DNA from: Candidatus Altimarinota bacterium
Lineage (GTDB): Bacteria > Patescibacteriota > Gracilibacteria > UBA4473
Reading direction: 5' to 3'
Assembly (NCBI GenBank): GCA_021736215.1
Contig: JAIPGI010000005.1
Span: forward strand, 16,833 to 80,832
Length of the DNA stretch: 64,000 nt
Below the pieces are notes generated by a model. That model was not told the origin of the DNA. It did not search any database and saw nothing but the letters and a program-made list of their open reading frames with translations. Shown in pieces: positions 35,675 to 45,212 of the stretch. Every line of letters starts with the position of its first letter. Positions within the stretch are counted from its first letter, which is position 1. Position numbers and translations under genes: made by a program.

Positions 35675-36002
35675 GTTTTATACAAATTTCATTTTAAAAA
35701 CTTTGGGAGTGAGAGAAATTTTTCATTTCATCACACTCAAAAGATACTCTCAAGCGATGGTTGCGAAATAGCGAGAACCCTCACAATGAATATCTACTTT
35801 TTCTTCCGGGTCAATATAGTTCCGTGTCCCACAAGGGGATAAAACATTACTTTCCCCGAGGCAGGAGAAATAACACCCACGAGGAATACACCCCCATATT
35901 TCTTTTGTTTCTACGACGATTTTCATACGGACTTCCCTTACTATTTTGTTGAATAAAAAATGTTTCTCTCCCAAAACCCTTAAATTCCGATTGTATAAAG
36001 AA
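35675..36002. repeat. Repeat-bounded unit A around a small ORF
   Basis: An imperfect inverted repeat (core TTTCTC..TCCCAAA....TTAAA....TTGTATAAA) is found in minus orientation near 35675-35716 and plus orientation near 35958-36000. It encloses a 58-codon minus-strand ORF. A similar unit follows directly. Confidence 0.4.
35750..35926 (-). CDS. Possible small Cys-rich protein, 58 residues
   Basis: Reads MKIVVETKEIWGCIPRGCYF and has four Cys in all. A ribosome-site-like AAGGGAAG lies about 5 bases before the ATG at 35926. No family recognised. Low confidence: it depends on the ribosome site and on the repeats around it. Confidence 0.35.
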   Translation of the reverse strand: MKIVVETKEIWGCIPRGCYFSCLGESNVLSPCGTRNYIDPEEKVDIHCEGSRYFATIA

Positions 36003-36568
36003 CAATTATGATTTGAGAACTTTGGGAGATGAGAAGTTTGACTTCAAGGGAGTTTGACTTTTTATTTAATTAAAAAGTCAAACTACTCATCTCTATACAA
36101 CAATTAATTTACTCGGGATTTCTCACAGTAGAGTCTATCTTCAACAAATTCTAAAAATTGTTGAAGGTTTTTCTCTGGAGAGATGCTTCGTTTTTCAAAA
36201 TCTTTTACAATAAAGTTTAAAATCATCTTCCCCTTGGAATGGATTCTCATGTTTCCTCTTAATTCATAAAAAAAATTTTTCTGACTAAACAGGTTTACGA
36301 TGCCCCGCAATATTTCGGGTACTTCCCGAGGCGATCCATTGAGTATTTCAACCCTAAATAGATAAAATTGATCTTGGAAAACTCGAGCTCCCAAGCTTTG
36401 GATTAAAATAAGGTGATTTTTTTCGGGCAGATTTAAAATCTTTAACCCAGTGTTCATTATTTTATTAAGTTTTTGTAACATATTCATAATGATTCTCCAC
36501 CATTGTTTTTTTAGAAAAAAAGTCGTCAAACTCCTCCCAAAATTCTCAAACCGTCCTGCAAAAGAACT
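35990..36568. repeat. Repeat-bounded unit B around a second small ORF
   Basis: Left copy TTTGAGAACTTTGGGAGATG (36012 onward) is matched in inverted orientation by CTCCTCCCAAAATTCTCAAA (36531-36550), with flanking TTTGACTT/AAGTCGTCAAA. It encloses the 127-residue ORF. Inside the left end, GTTTGACTTTTTA...TAAAAAGTCAAAC (about 36052-36083) forms a terminator-like hairpin for that ORF. Confidence 0.45.
36104..36487 (-). CDS. Hypothetical protein, 127 residues, inside a repeat-bounded unit
   Basis: Unrecognised, basic, mixed alpha/beta look (MLQKLNKIMNTGLKILNLPE; later FLFRVEILNGSPREVPEILRG-type strands). A good ribosome site, GTGGAGA, lies 7-8 bases before the ATG at 36487, unusual here. The framing inverted repeats suggest an acquired unit rather than core gene content. 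Confidence 0.5.
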   Translation of the reverse strand: MNMLQKLNKIMNTGLKILNLPEKNHLILIQSLGARVFQDQFYLFRVEILNGSPREVPEILRGIVNLFSQKNFFYELRGNMRIHSKGKMILNFIVKDFEKRSISPEKNLQQFLEFVEDRLYCEKSRVN

Positions 36569-36606
36569 ATTTGTATTTTAAATAAAAATATGAAAAAAGT
36601 CAATTT

Positions 36607-38514
36607 TTATAGATTCTTTAACACCTTCTCTATCGCATCACTATCTACTCCAGAATTGTGATAGAGTTGTGCGGATTTGCCTGACAATTGATATTCAGTA
36701 ACGGCTAAAGATTTGAAAAAGTCGAGCTCAATCCCCTTCTCGCGAGCCCACAAATTCACTGCTGTGGTATATCCAGAGAAAGGATTATGATCTTCGACAA
36801 CGATAACTTTTTTCGTTTTTTTCAACGATTTTTCAAGTGTTGCATCAAATTGTTTTGGAGAACTCACGATAATAATTTCAGCATCAACACCACTTTTTTC
36901 ACGGGCTTTGAGAGCTTCTGAAACGAGTGATCCACTCACCACAATGGTAACTTTGTTCCCTAACCGAAGCACATCACACTTCCCACATTGGTATTGATAG
37001 TTAGCATCATACAGAATTGAACCATCTTCTTTGGTTAAAATTGGCAAATTATGTCGTCCCATTCTCACGTAGAAGTTTCCATAGTGGCTCGCTACATATC
37101 GAATCATGTGATCGCAATGATTAGCATCAGCGGGTTCCAAAACATGTGTGAAGAAAAGTCCCATCATAGATCCCATATCATCAATCGCCTGATGAGTGGG
37201 TCCATCCTCCCCGACTGATAAACCACAATGGGTAGAGACCATTTTTACATTACAGTGATTGATATCATTGACTCGTGCTTGATCTTTGGCACGAGATGTC
37301 ATGAACGCTCCATACACAGAACAAAAAGGAATCAACCCTTCCAAACTCATCGCTCCATTTATCGTCATCATATTTTGCTCAGCGATACCAAACTCAATAA
37401 ATTGTTCTGGAAGTTCTTTCTCTACCAAGTTGGTACACACTGATTTAGAAACATCTGCCGTCGAAACATAGAGTTTTTTGTTATGTTGGGCTAAATCTAA
37501 TACTGCTTTCCCATAGGCCGTACGAGGAGCTACTGATTCTCCTGCCGCATAGGAAAAGTGTTTTCCCGTATTAACATCATTCATTTTTTTCAAATCCTCA
37601 CCAAAAACTTCTTTCGATGGATGAAAATTCCTCTCCTTTCGAAATGCTTCAAGTATTTGATTCTCTTCTAAACTCACATTTAACCGTGCCAACATAACCT
37701 CCGCTTGTTCAAGAGTTGGTGGGATACCATGCCAATCGGATTTCAGGGCGACTCCATCTCGTTCCATTTCCTCAATCCCCTTTCCCATGATGGTTTGAGC
37801 CAAGACTAATGTGGGTTTATCTGATTTATCCGCCTCTTGCACAGCGTGCCAAATAGCTTCTGCGTCATGTCCATCAATACGCAAAACATTCCATTTCAAA
37901 GATTGAAAAATTGCTGCAATATCAATAGGCATCACCTCATCCAAACTTCCCGAAAGTTGCACTCGATTGTAATCTACAAAAATAACTAAATTATTAAGCT
38001 TATATTTATTCGCAAAATATCCCATTTCGTATACTTGTCCTTCCTGAACCTCTCCATCTCCCATAAGAGCAAAAACTTTACCGTCCTTCCCTTCAAGTTT
38101 CTGTGAGAGAGCAAATCCTGCTGCCGCAGAAACGCCAACTCCCAAAGGACCTGTCCCATAGCATACCCCTGGTACATGACGATTGATATGTCCTTCAAAT
38201 GGAGATCCAAATTGGCGATAGGTGTGAATAAGATTTTCACGATCATCTATTGCCCCCATTTCATAGAGCAATGAGTAAATCCCTGGCGTAATATGACCGT
38301 TGGAAATAACAATTTTTTCGTGTGTTTTGGCAATGCGAAATGCATACAAAACCGAAAGAATATCTAAACTTGAAAGCGATCCTCCAGAATGTCCTGATTG
38401 AGCGGCCTTGAGCATTTCAATCATGGTTCTTTTACAAGACTTTTTAAAAGTTTCCAAAAACGCTAAACGCTGGGCACCAAGCTTTTCACCGTGAGATGGG
38501 TACGAAAAATCCAT
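36607..38514 (-). CDS. tkt: Transketolase (single chain)
   Basis: Thiamine-diphosphate enzyme of the non-oxidative pentose phosphate pathway, likely the route to ribose in a small genome. Its 635 residues hold the N-terminal TPP site (AQSGHSGGSLSSLD; GDGEVQEGQVYEMGYFANKY... VDYNRVQLSG), the Pyr domain with the catalytic Glu (IEFGIAEQNMM) and the C-terminal transketolase domain. In many lineages the two halves are separate genes. Start at the ATG at 38514. Confidence 0.94.
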   Translation of the reverse strand: MDFSYPSHGEKLGAQRLAFLETFKKSCKRTMIEMLKAAQSGHSGGSLSSLDILSVLYAFRIAKTHEKIVISNGHITPGIYSLLYEMGAIDDRENLIHTYRQFGSPFEGHINRHVPGVCYGTGPLGVGVSAAAGFALSQKLEGKDGKVFALMGDGEVQEGQVYEMGYFANKYKLNNLVIFVDYNRVQLSGSLDEVMPIDIAAIFQSLKWNVLRIDGHDAEAIWHAVQEADKSDKPTLVLAQTIMGKGIEEMERDGVALKSDWHGIPPTLEQAEVMLARLNVSLEENQILEAFRKERNFHPSKEVFGEDLKKMNDVNTGKHFSYAAGESVAPRTAYGKAVLDLAQHNKKLYVSTADVSKSVCTNLVEKELPEQFIEFGIAEQNMMTINGAMSLEGLIPFCSVYGAFMTSRAKDQARVNDINHCNVKMVSTHCGLSVGEDGPTHQAIDDMGSMMGLFFTHVLEPADANHCDHMIRYVASHYGNFYVRMGRHNLPILTKEDGSILYDANYQYQCGKCDVLRLGNKVTIVVSGSLVSEALKAREKSGVDAEIIIVSSPKQFDATLEKSLKKTKKVIVVEDHNPFSGYTTAVNLWAREKGIELDFFKSLAVTEYQLSGKSAQLYHNSGVDSDAIEKVLKNL

Positions 38515-38587
38515 GTGGGACGAACAATACTAAAAAATAGGGTCGGTCGAATTGTAAGGATTTGGAAAGAAACTACAAGAAAGATAT

Positions 38588-39244
38588 TTACTCTTTCCTG
38601 AGTAATATGTGCACATAAGACCACAAATTATCGGTAATAATACGATATCCTGCAGGATTTGGATGAATATTATCCGAAAGATTATATTCCGATCTCAACA
38701 TCACCCCAGATAAAAGCGAAGGCATAAGTACCGCATCAAATTCTCGTGCTAATTCCTTATACATTTCTTCGAAAGCCCCGATATAAGAAAATCCTCTTGT
38801 CGGAGGCGGAACAATCCCTGCAAGAATAATTTTAGCTTTATGATTCTGAATTTTCTCAAGGATTTTTTTAAGATTTTTTCGAGTCTCCTCAAGGGGAACT
38901 CTTTGAAAAGCATCATTCGCTCCCAACGCAACAATAACAATTTCTGGCTGGTGTTCAAACAGTGTTTCAGTTCTCTCTAAACCATCTTTAGTAGTATCTC
39001 CATCAATTCCAAAATTTAAAACATTGTAGTGCGGATACCCTTCTTGATTGAGCCGAAACTGCAGCAATGCCGGATAATTTTGTTGTTCCTCAACTCCATG
39101 TCCAGCGGTCAGACTATCGCCAAAAACAACAATCACTCCCGAATGAACAAATTCATTGGGATTACCATCTGGAATGCTGTTGGAAAAAAACCAAAAATAC
39201 CCGGCGAGAAGGATAATAACGATAGACACCCAATACTTTTTCAT
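38588..39244 (-). CDS. Membrane-anchored SGNH/GDSL esterase
   Basis: Lipase/thioesterase-I-like hydrolase, 218 residues. N-terminal membrane anchor or signal (about 5-22, WVSIVIILLAGYFWFF). SGNH blocks: GDSLTAGHG (Ser), NFGIDGDTT (Gly), ALGANDAF (Asn) and DNIHPNPAGY (Asp/His). Closest in layout to TesA-type periplasmic arylesterases; substrate unknown. Between transketolase and the PBP gene. Confidence 0.88.
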   Translation of the reverse strand: MKKYWVSIVIILLAGYFWFFSNSIPDGNPNEFVHSGVIVVFGDSLTAGHGVEEQQNYPALLQFRLNQEGYPHYNVLNFGIDGDTTKDGLERTETLFEHQPEIVIVALGANDAFQRVPLEETRKNLKKILEKIQNHKAKIILAGIVPPPTRGFSYIGAFEEMYKELAREFDAVLMPSLLSGVMLRSEYNLSDNIHPNPAGYRIITDNLWSYVHILLRKE

Positions 39245-39291
39245 GACGAACGAAGTATACTCTTGAATAAGAATAGAAAAAATAAGAAAAC

Positions 39292-39313
39292 TTGAACAAA
39301 TTATTTGTTCAAT
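39292..39313. repeat. TTGAACA...TGTTCAA hairpin repeat, copy 3
   Basis: TTGAACAAATTATTTGTTCA then AT, about 65 bases past the PBP stop; perfect 9-bp stem. Confidence 0.6.
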
Positions 39314-39376
39314 GGAATATTATTCATCCTCCCTACGTAAAAAAACTGAACCAACATGGTTGTTCTCTGATCTCTG

Positions 39377-41563
39377 TTATTTGTCCGGCGGTATCCCTAA
39401 ATGCTGAAAAAGAAACTCGGCAACTCTCCGAAATGTTCCTGCAGCAGTTTCCGATCCCCACTGCGAAGCTTTTGGATAGTCATATTTTACAAGGATGAGA
39501 AATGCTGGATCTTTCAATGGACCAAATCCAGCAAAAGTTGTAATCGTCGTTCCAACCCCCTCCAGTGCTTTTCCATTTTTATACGTTTGCGACGTTCCGG
39601 TTTTCCCCATGACTGTATAACCCCAAACACGTCCCCCACGAGCAATTCCATTGTTAACAGTATTGAGGAGCATGGCTTTGATAGTATGATAGGTTTCATC
39701 AGATATCACTCGACGCACACGTTCTGGATAAAACTTCTTTTCGGTCCCATCGGGGGCTTTAATATCTTCTATCAAGAGTGGTTTCATTAAATATCCCCCA
39801 TTGGCAAGTGCAGAAAAGGCCATTGCCATTTGAAGAGGTGTTCCCGTAATACCCTGTCCAAATCCTCGAGTGATCAATTCCGATTCGGACCAGTCCTTCC
39901 AAAATTCAATCTTTCCATCGGCTTCTCCATCCAATTCGATATCGGTGTATTGACCAAATCCAAAATTTTTAAAATATTCATACAAAAGTTGTGCGCCCAT
40001 TTTTCGGGTTATGAAAGCAATACCGGTATTCAATGATCTGTTCAAAACATCAATCATACTTGTCATTCCCGCATATACTTCATCTGAATTTCGGATTTTG
40101 TATTCATCTACTTCAATCGGCCCATTGTCATCATAAGTCGTCTGAGGAGTCACCTCATCAGCATTGAGTGCAGAAGCCATTGTTACGGCTTTCATAACCG
40201 ATCCTGGTTCATAAGTATCGGAAATTGTTTTATTTCTAAATACCGCTGGTCCCCATTTATTAAAGTAACGATAATACCTCCCTCCATCTACAACCGTTGG
40301 GATGCGTTGGTTAAATTCCACATCTTCTCGATCAGTTGCTTCTTGTTCAGAAGTAATTTCATAACGGGTAAATGCTTTTCCAAATTCATTAGGGTCAAAA
40401 CTGGGAGAATTTGCCATGGCTAATATTTTCCCTGTTTTGGGTTCAATCACTAGTACTTGTCCGAAATCAGCATCGAATCGTTTTCTATCTTCTTCAAGAA
40501 ATTTTTCCACTTGTCCCTGAATAACCCGATCAATCGAAATAACAATATCAGATCCATCACGAGCACGAAGTATCTCCGACTCCTTCGCCAAAATACGCTG
40601 TCCACGAGTATTAATGGCCCCGAAGATCATTCCGGCCTGTCCAGCAAGCTCCTGATCGAATCTCCCTTCTATACCGTATTGCCCCTTCCCTGTGGAATCA
40701 ACAAATCCCAAAACCTGTGCTGCCAATTCTCTTTCGGGATAATACCTCCAATGTTCATCTCGAAGCTGAATCCCACGTAAGATGTCCATATACCCAGGAT
40801 TTGACTTGAGTTCCAGAATTTTTTCGGAAACTTCTGGGACAATTTTGTTAGTAATTTCAACATATCGTTTTGGACGACGTTCTAACATTTGTTTCAATTT
40901 ATCGGTCTCTAAATTCAGTAAGGGTGCTAACTGCTCCGTTACCTTATCCAAATCACTGATAACCGTCGGATCCGCAATAAGTTTGTCATTCTCAAGCCAT
41001 ACTCCCGATAGTTTTAAATCTCGAATCATCTCAGATCGAGTGTCAGACATGTCTGTTTCCAAAACCACCCTTTTCCTTTCTATCTCCAGAAAAATTTTTT
41101 CCAGTTCTTCTCTATAAGCTTCGATAGCTATCTTTTCAGAAGGAGTCCACTTCGTAGAATCAGTCTCAATATTGCACCCTTCCACTTTTTCGCAGTGAGC
41201 ATGGATAAGGAGCGGAGCAAGAAGTTCTGCCACTAAAGCAGGATTCCCCTTTTCTTGCTGAAGAAAATCTAGGCGAGGATTGTAGTTGGGATATGCCAAA
41301 ACAATTGGATCTACGAAAAGCATTTTGAGGGTATTGTTTGTCGCCAAAGGCGTTAACTCATCTGTCAAACGATTTTTGTGGACAAGTATTTTCCCACGCT
41401 GAGCAGGAAGAATCGATCTTTTTTCGTGTTGTGCACGAGCCTCTGCATAATATTCATCCGCTTTCAAAACCTGTAAATCAAAAAGTCGTACTAGAAAAAC
41501 AACAAATACAAATACGAAGAAAAATTGTAAGGCACGAATCCGAGTTGAAAAATTCGCCTCCAT
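39377..41563 (-). CDS. Class B penicillin-binding protein (FtsI/PBP2-like transpeptidase)
   Basis: D,D-transpeptidase that cross-links peptidoglycan. One N-terminal membrane helix (ALQFFFVFVFVVFLVRLFDLQVL), a long dimerisation domain, then the penicillin-binding domain with SxxK in EPGSVMKAV, SxN in NRSLNTG and KTG in MGKTGTSQ. About 728 residues, longer than E. coli FtsI (588) because of an insert of about 130 residues near the N terminus. FtsI versus MrdA role cannot be settled without cell-division neighbours. Start at the ATG at 41563. Confidence 0.9.
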   Translation of the reverse strand: MEANFSTRIRALQFFFVFVFVVFLVRLFDLQVLKADEYYAEARAQHEKRSILPAQRGKILVHKNRLTDELTPLATNNTLKMLFVDPIVLAYPNYNPRLDFLQQEKGNPALVAELLAPLLIHAHCEKVEGCNIETDSTKWTPSEKIAIEAYREELEKIFLEIERKRVVLETDMSDTRSEMIRDLKLSGVWLENDKLIADPTVISDLDKVTEQLAPLLNLETDKLKQMLERRPKRYVEITNKIVPEVSEKILELKSNPGYMDILRGIQLRDEHWRYYPERELAAQVLGFVDSTGKGQYGIEGRFDQELAGQAGMIFGAINTRGQRILAKESEILRARDGSDIVISIDRVIQGQVEKFLEEDRKRFDADFGQVLVIEPKTGKILAMANSPSFDPNEFGKAFTRYEITSEQEATDREDVEFNQRIPTVVDGGRYYRYFNKWGPAVFRNKTISDTYEPGSVMKAVTMASALNADEVTPQTTYDDNGPIEVDEYKIRNSDEVYAGMTSMIDVLNRSLNTGIAFITRKMGAQLLYEYFKNFGFGQYTDIELDGEADGKIEFWKDWSESELITRGFGQGITGTPLQMAMAFSALANGGYLMKPLLIEDIKAPDGTEKKFYPERVRRVISDETYHTIKAMLLNTVNNGIARGGRVWGYTVMGKTGTSQTYKNGKALEGVGTTITTFAGFGPLKDPAFLILVKYDYPKASQWGSETAAGTFRRVAEFLFQHLGIPPDK

Positions 41564-41622
41564 GAATCGGAGGGAATGGTACAAGAATTATCACGAAAGT
41601 CGAGGTCGTTTTTTATAAAATT

Positions 41623-42465
41623 CTACTGATTATTATTGGCAACTTCTGCTTTTATTTGTGTTGGCTCTTCATTCTGCTCAATCCATGCTTTTCGAGAATC
41701 TGGGTTTTTGATAGTAATACGAGAGCGTTTAATCGTACTCTCTGCATCGACGGTTCTATTCTGTGCCCAAACTTCACTCTCCAAGGCATCTCTCTTCGCG
41801 ATTTGTTCTTTGGCATTTTTAAATGTAGCAGCAGTCCCCCCATGTTGGAGTTCTGATTGACGAAGCGAATATCGTGTTGTTCGAGTTTTTAATTCTACTG
41901 GTTCCAAACGCCTTACCCCCGCAACACGACGACTCTCAAGAGTATCCTTTGGTTTAGCCATAGTTTTCGTTCGGACAGGAACCGCAACTGAATTTTTTTG
42001 TAAGTTTTCATTGAGCGTTGATGTGCGCGTCCAAGGAGCAGCGCTCTTATACTGACTCCGCGCAGAAAGAAGTTGATAGTTAGGAGTGGTGAGCGATTGA
42101 GAACGAATCCCCGAACGCTTTTTATTACTAGCAGTACGACGTTCGTACGCATATTTTAGTAAATCTTCTGTTTCTAGATCTCCAGCCTTATATCCATAAA
42201 AAGTTTCTATTCCATTTCTATTTTCCCCTAAAAGTACTTTTGTTGTATCATAGAGTTCTCCTTCTTTTTTTTCTTTTGCATCATCCACTGAAGTTTCTTG
42301 TTCGCCATCAGTAGAAGGCGTAATTACCTCCTTTTCTGAACCCTCTTCCCCAAGAACTGAAGCTGTAAGATATTTCCCTGGATTATCGAAATAAAAAATC
42401 CCATTCAGCATCAGAACAAATCCTGAACAAAGAGTGAGTACAAATTTCGTGTTTGGATGAATCAT
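41623..42465 (-). CDS. Exported or membrane-anchored low-complexity protein
   Basis: 280 residues. Hydrophobic N-terminal segment (FVLTLCSGFVLMLNGIFYF), an acidic Glu/Lys stretch, then a basic Ser/Thr/Arg-rich unstructured region. No family recognised. Its stop lies 59 bases before the PBP start on the same strand, so it is likely expressed with the PBP and acts in the envelope (inference). Confidence 0.6.
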   Translation of the reverse strand: MIHPNTKFVLTLCSGFVLMLNGIFYFDNPGKYLTASVLGEEGSEKEVITPSTDGEQETSVDDAKEKKEGELYDTTKVLLGENRNGIETFYGYKAGDLETEDLLKYAYERRTASNKKRSGIRSQSLTTPNYQLLSARSQYKSAAPWTRTSTLNENLQKNSVAVPVRTKTMAKPKDTLESRRVAGVRRLEPVELKTRTTRYSLRQSELQHGGTAATFKNAKEQIAKRDALESEVWAQNRTVDAESTIKRSRITIKNPDSRKAWIEQNEEPTQIKAEVANNNQ

Positions 42466-42566
42466 ATTAATCTCTCTATTATAACACATAGAGCGACTAA
42501 AAGCAAACCATTCTCCTCCTTAAAAAAATTGGATAAACTAAAAAAATCCTATGACAAAATACCATT

Positions 42567-44579
42567 ATGGAAGCAAAAAAATATAATTCCCAAGACGCAC
42601 TCAAAAGAATACTTAAAAATATTGAGGAGTATTATCCAGGATTCAATGATGCTCAAAAAAAATTGGTTATCAAAGCATTTGATTACGCAAAATTAGCGCA
42701 CGAGGGACAATTCCGATCTTCTGGTTTCCCCTATTTTAGTCATATAACAGAAGCCACCGAGATACTCCTCTCCATAAAGCCCGATATAGAAACTATTTTA
42801 GCCTGCATCCTCCACGACGTCTTGGAAGATACGTCTGTTACGGGAGATCAACTCGAAGCAGAATTTGGATTAAAAATACGATTTTTATGTGAAGGTGTCG
42901 AAAAAATTTCGAAGGTACAACTCAAAGAAAACGAAAATTTTTCTCATGCGGAAAGTATTCAAAAACTTTTCATAGCCGTTGCCCAAGACATTCGAGTAGT
43001 ATTTGTGAAGCTTGCTGATCGCATTCATAATCTTCGCACACTTGAATTCGTTCCCAAAGAGAAACAAGAACGCATAGCCCAGGAATCTCTGCAAATATAT
43101 GCTCCAGTTGCAGATAAATTAGGTTTGTTTGAATTCAAGATACAGATAGAAGATTTGTGTCTCAAACATCTTCAACCCGAAATCTACCGAAACTTGGAGC
43201 GAGAAATTGCGAGTGTAAAAAGAAAAAAACATGGATTTTTGGAACGAGCAAAAAAGGAAATTCTAATGGCATTTCAAAAAGAAGCACTTCCTCTTTTGGA
43301 ACTACAAGGACGTCAAAAAAATCTCGCTTCTGTATTCAATAAGATGAAACGAAGGAATTATAACTCTGTGTTGGAAATTTATGATTTATTCGGATTTCGC
43401 GTGATTGTAAAAACAAAAGACGATTGTTATCGTGCCTTAGGGATTTTGCATACATATTGGAAACCTATGCCAAATCGATTTAAAGATTATATTGCTGTTC
43501 CCAAGCCCAACGGATATCAAAGCCTTCATACAACACTGTTGGGAATATCTGGAAGCAAATTCCCCACTGAAATTCAGATACGCACTCAGAAAATGCACGA
43601 AGGAGCCGAGTTTGGACCATCCGCACATTGGGCATACAAAAAGACACGCCATTCACATTTCGATGAGGATTATCTCAAGCGAACTAGTTGGTTTCCCCAA
43701 AATATCCCGCAAGAAACAAAAAATAACCCTGATAAATTTTTTGAAGAAATATCTCAGACCATTTTAGCCGACCGTATTTATGTCTTTACTCCCAAGGGAG
43801 ATATACAAACTCTCCCATCTGGATCAACCCCAGTTGATTTCGCCTTTATGATACATTCCGACGTTGGAAGCACTTCCGTCGGAGCCAAGGTCAATGGAAC
43901 TATTAAACCTCTTGATTATGAACTCCGAAATGGTGATATAGTCGAAATTTTAACCCGTGAGGGACGCACCCTGAATCCCGCTTGGCTTGAATTTGTAAAA
44001 TCATCACACGCACGCACACATATTCGCGCCTTCATAAACAAAAAACAAAGCGAATCTACAGAGAAAGCACCTTCAGAGATTAAACCTAAGAAAATTCCAT
44101 CTCCCAAATTAAAATCTGCTTCTTCTTTTTCCGTTCCATTAAAATCTAATTATACGACGATAATTATTGGTGGAGAACGAGACATCCCCTATAAAATCGC
44201 CTCTTGCTGTAATCCTCAAGCGGGAAAAAATATTATTGGGTACAAATCAAGAGGACCCCATTTCACCATTCACAAAGCAGACTGTAAACAGCTAAACCGA
44301 TTGGATCCATCTCGATTTTTAGAAGCCTATTTTATTAGTGAAAACAAATTCGAAATTAAGGCTTTTGATAGGGTTGGGCTTACTCGAGATCTCTCGACAA
44401 TTATAGCCAACAATGGCCTTAATATTGGAGAACTCTCCTCTCATTATGAATACAAAGAAGATAAACGTATTACTGTTTGGAACTTCTCACTGGAATCGGT
44501 CTCTCAAAATGAAATTGAAAAACTTATACGAGAACTCAAAGACGTAAGAAATGTCTTTGTTGTAAAGCAATTGACATAG
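42567..44579 (+). CDS. rel: RelA/SpoT-type (p)ppGpp synthetase/hydrolase
   Basis: Stringent-response enzyme, 670 residues. HD hydrolase domain with FSHITEATEILL, ACILHDVLEDTS and KLADRIHNLRTL; synthetase domain with GFRVIVKTKDDCYRALGILH and KDYIAVPKPNGYQSLHT; TGS domain starting IYVFTPKGDI; a conserved Cys/His zinc-finger-type region (IASCCNPQAGKNIIGY); and a C-terminal ACT domain. With both motifs intact it is probably bifunctional. Divergent from the secreted protein gene; tmRNA follows. Confidence 0.95.
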   Translation: MEAKKYNSQDALKRILKNIEEYYPGFNDAQKKLVIKAFDYAKLAHEGQFRSSGFPYFSHITEATEILLSIKPDIETILACILHDVLEDTSVTGDQLEAEFGLKIRFLCEGVEKISKVQLKENENFSHAESIQKLFIAVAQDIRVVFVKLADRIHNLRTLEFVPKEKQERIAQESLQIYAPVADKLGLFEFKIQIEDLCLKHLQPEIYRNLEREIASVKRKKHGFLERAKKEILMAFQKEALPLLELQGRQKNLASVFNKMKRRNYNSVLEIYDLFGFRVIVKTKDDCYRALGILHTYWKPMPNRFKDYIAVPKPNGYQSLHTTLLGISGSKFPTEIQIRTQKMHEGAEFGPSAHWAYKKTRHSHFDEDYLKRTSWFPQNIPQETKNNPDKFFEEISQTILADRIYVFTPKGDIQTLPSGSTPVDFAFMIHSDVGSTSVGAKVNGTIKPLDYELRNGDIVEILTREGRTLNPAWLEFVKSSHARTHIRAFINKKQSESTEKAPSEIKPKKIPSPKLKSASSFSVPLKSNYTTIIIGGERDIPYKIASCCNPQAGKNIIGYKSRGPHFTIHKADCKQLNRLDPSRFLEAYFISENKFEIKAFDRVGLTRDLSTIIANNGLNIGELSSHYEYKEDKRITVWNFSLESVSQNEIEKLIRELKDVRNVFVVKQLT

Positions 44580-44810
44580 CCAATCGATTGACATACAAGT
44601 CTTTTTGGAAGATAATTGTCTTCCGTTCTTTGACAAGGAAACTTGTCCCTACACGAGTAGAGGGTAGTTGAGTACGAGTAAGACGAGCGCGTGTAACAAG
44701 CGAGTCTGTAAAGCGAGTACGAAAATCTCTCTACGAGTGAGAGGAGGAGCGGGCGAAACAAACGAAGTTCTGACTTGTCAGAACAAAGTAAGTGCAGACC
44801 GCAACGACGA
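44580..44810. other. Spacer between rel and tmRNA
   Basis: About 230 bases with no ORF of note. Contains repeated GAGTACGAG/GCGAGT words and a TTGACA; no convincing promoter pair was found by eye, although the tmRNA must be transcribed from here. Confidence 0.4.
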
Positions 44811-45212
44811 GGGGGTGTCTGGTTTCGACAGAGAGAACTGAAATGTATTTTCTGCGAGTTCAGCGCGTACGGCCGCCGGTATATCCGCTGTACAACGATA
44901 AGTGCAAACTTCATCAAAAATACAGTTGCTCAAGCAAAAGCCCTTTTGGCTCCCGCTTACGCAATTGCTTAATATAATAAATCTTACTTGAGCCTATCGC
45001 TCGTGAGTGAAAAACACTTAATGATCCTAGAATGTTTTTCAAATTTTGGATCTCATCCCACACCTTTTGCCAAGGTGAGGGAGACATCTTCGGCAACCTC
45101 TTTTCACTTTTTGTTCATTTTCAAATGAAGAGAGTAAACAAATGAACTAGACTTCGTAGACGGAACTATGTTTCCTCCCTGGACGAGGGTTCAACTCCCT
45201 CCACCTCCACCA
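44811..45212 (+). ncRNA. ssrA: tmRNA (transfer-messenger RNA)
   Basis: Rescues stalled ribosomes and tags the peptide. 402 bases with encoded CCA. The 5' GGGGGTG pairs with CACCTCC before ACCA; TCTGGTTTCGACAG is the conserved 5' block; GAGGGTTCAACTCCCTC is the T arm. The reading frame opens at GCA 44904 and stops with TAA at 44970-44972. The tag has 22 residues, ANFIKNTVAQ ... ALLAPAYAIA. This is longer than most and ends in AIA rather than LAA. Confidence 0.96.

Noticed and set aside
44775..44972. A 65-codon plus-strand ORF ending AYAIA
   Set aside because: Its end is the tag-coding frame of the tmRNA and its start lies in the 5' tRNA-like part; not a protein gene.
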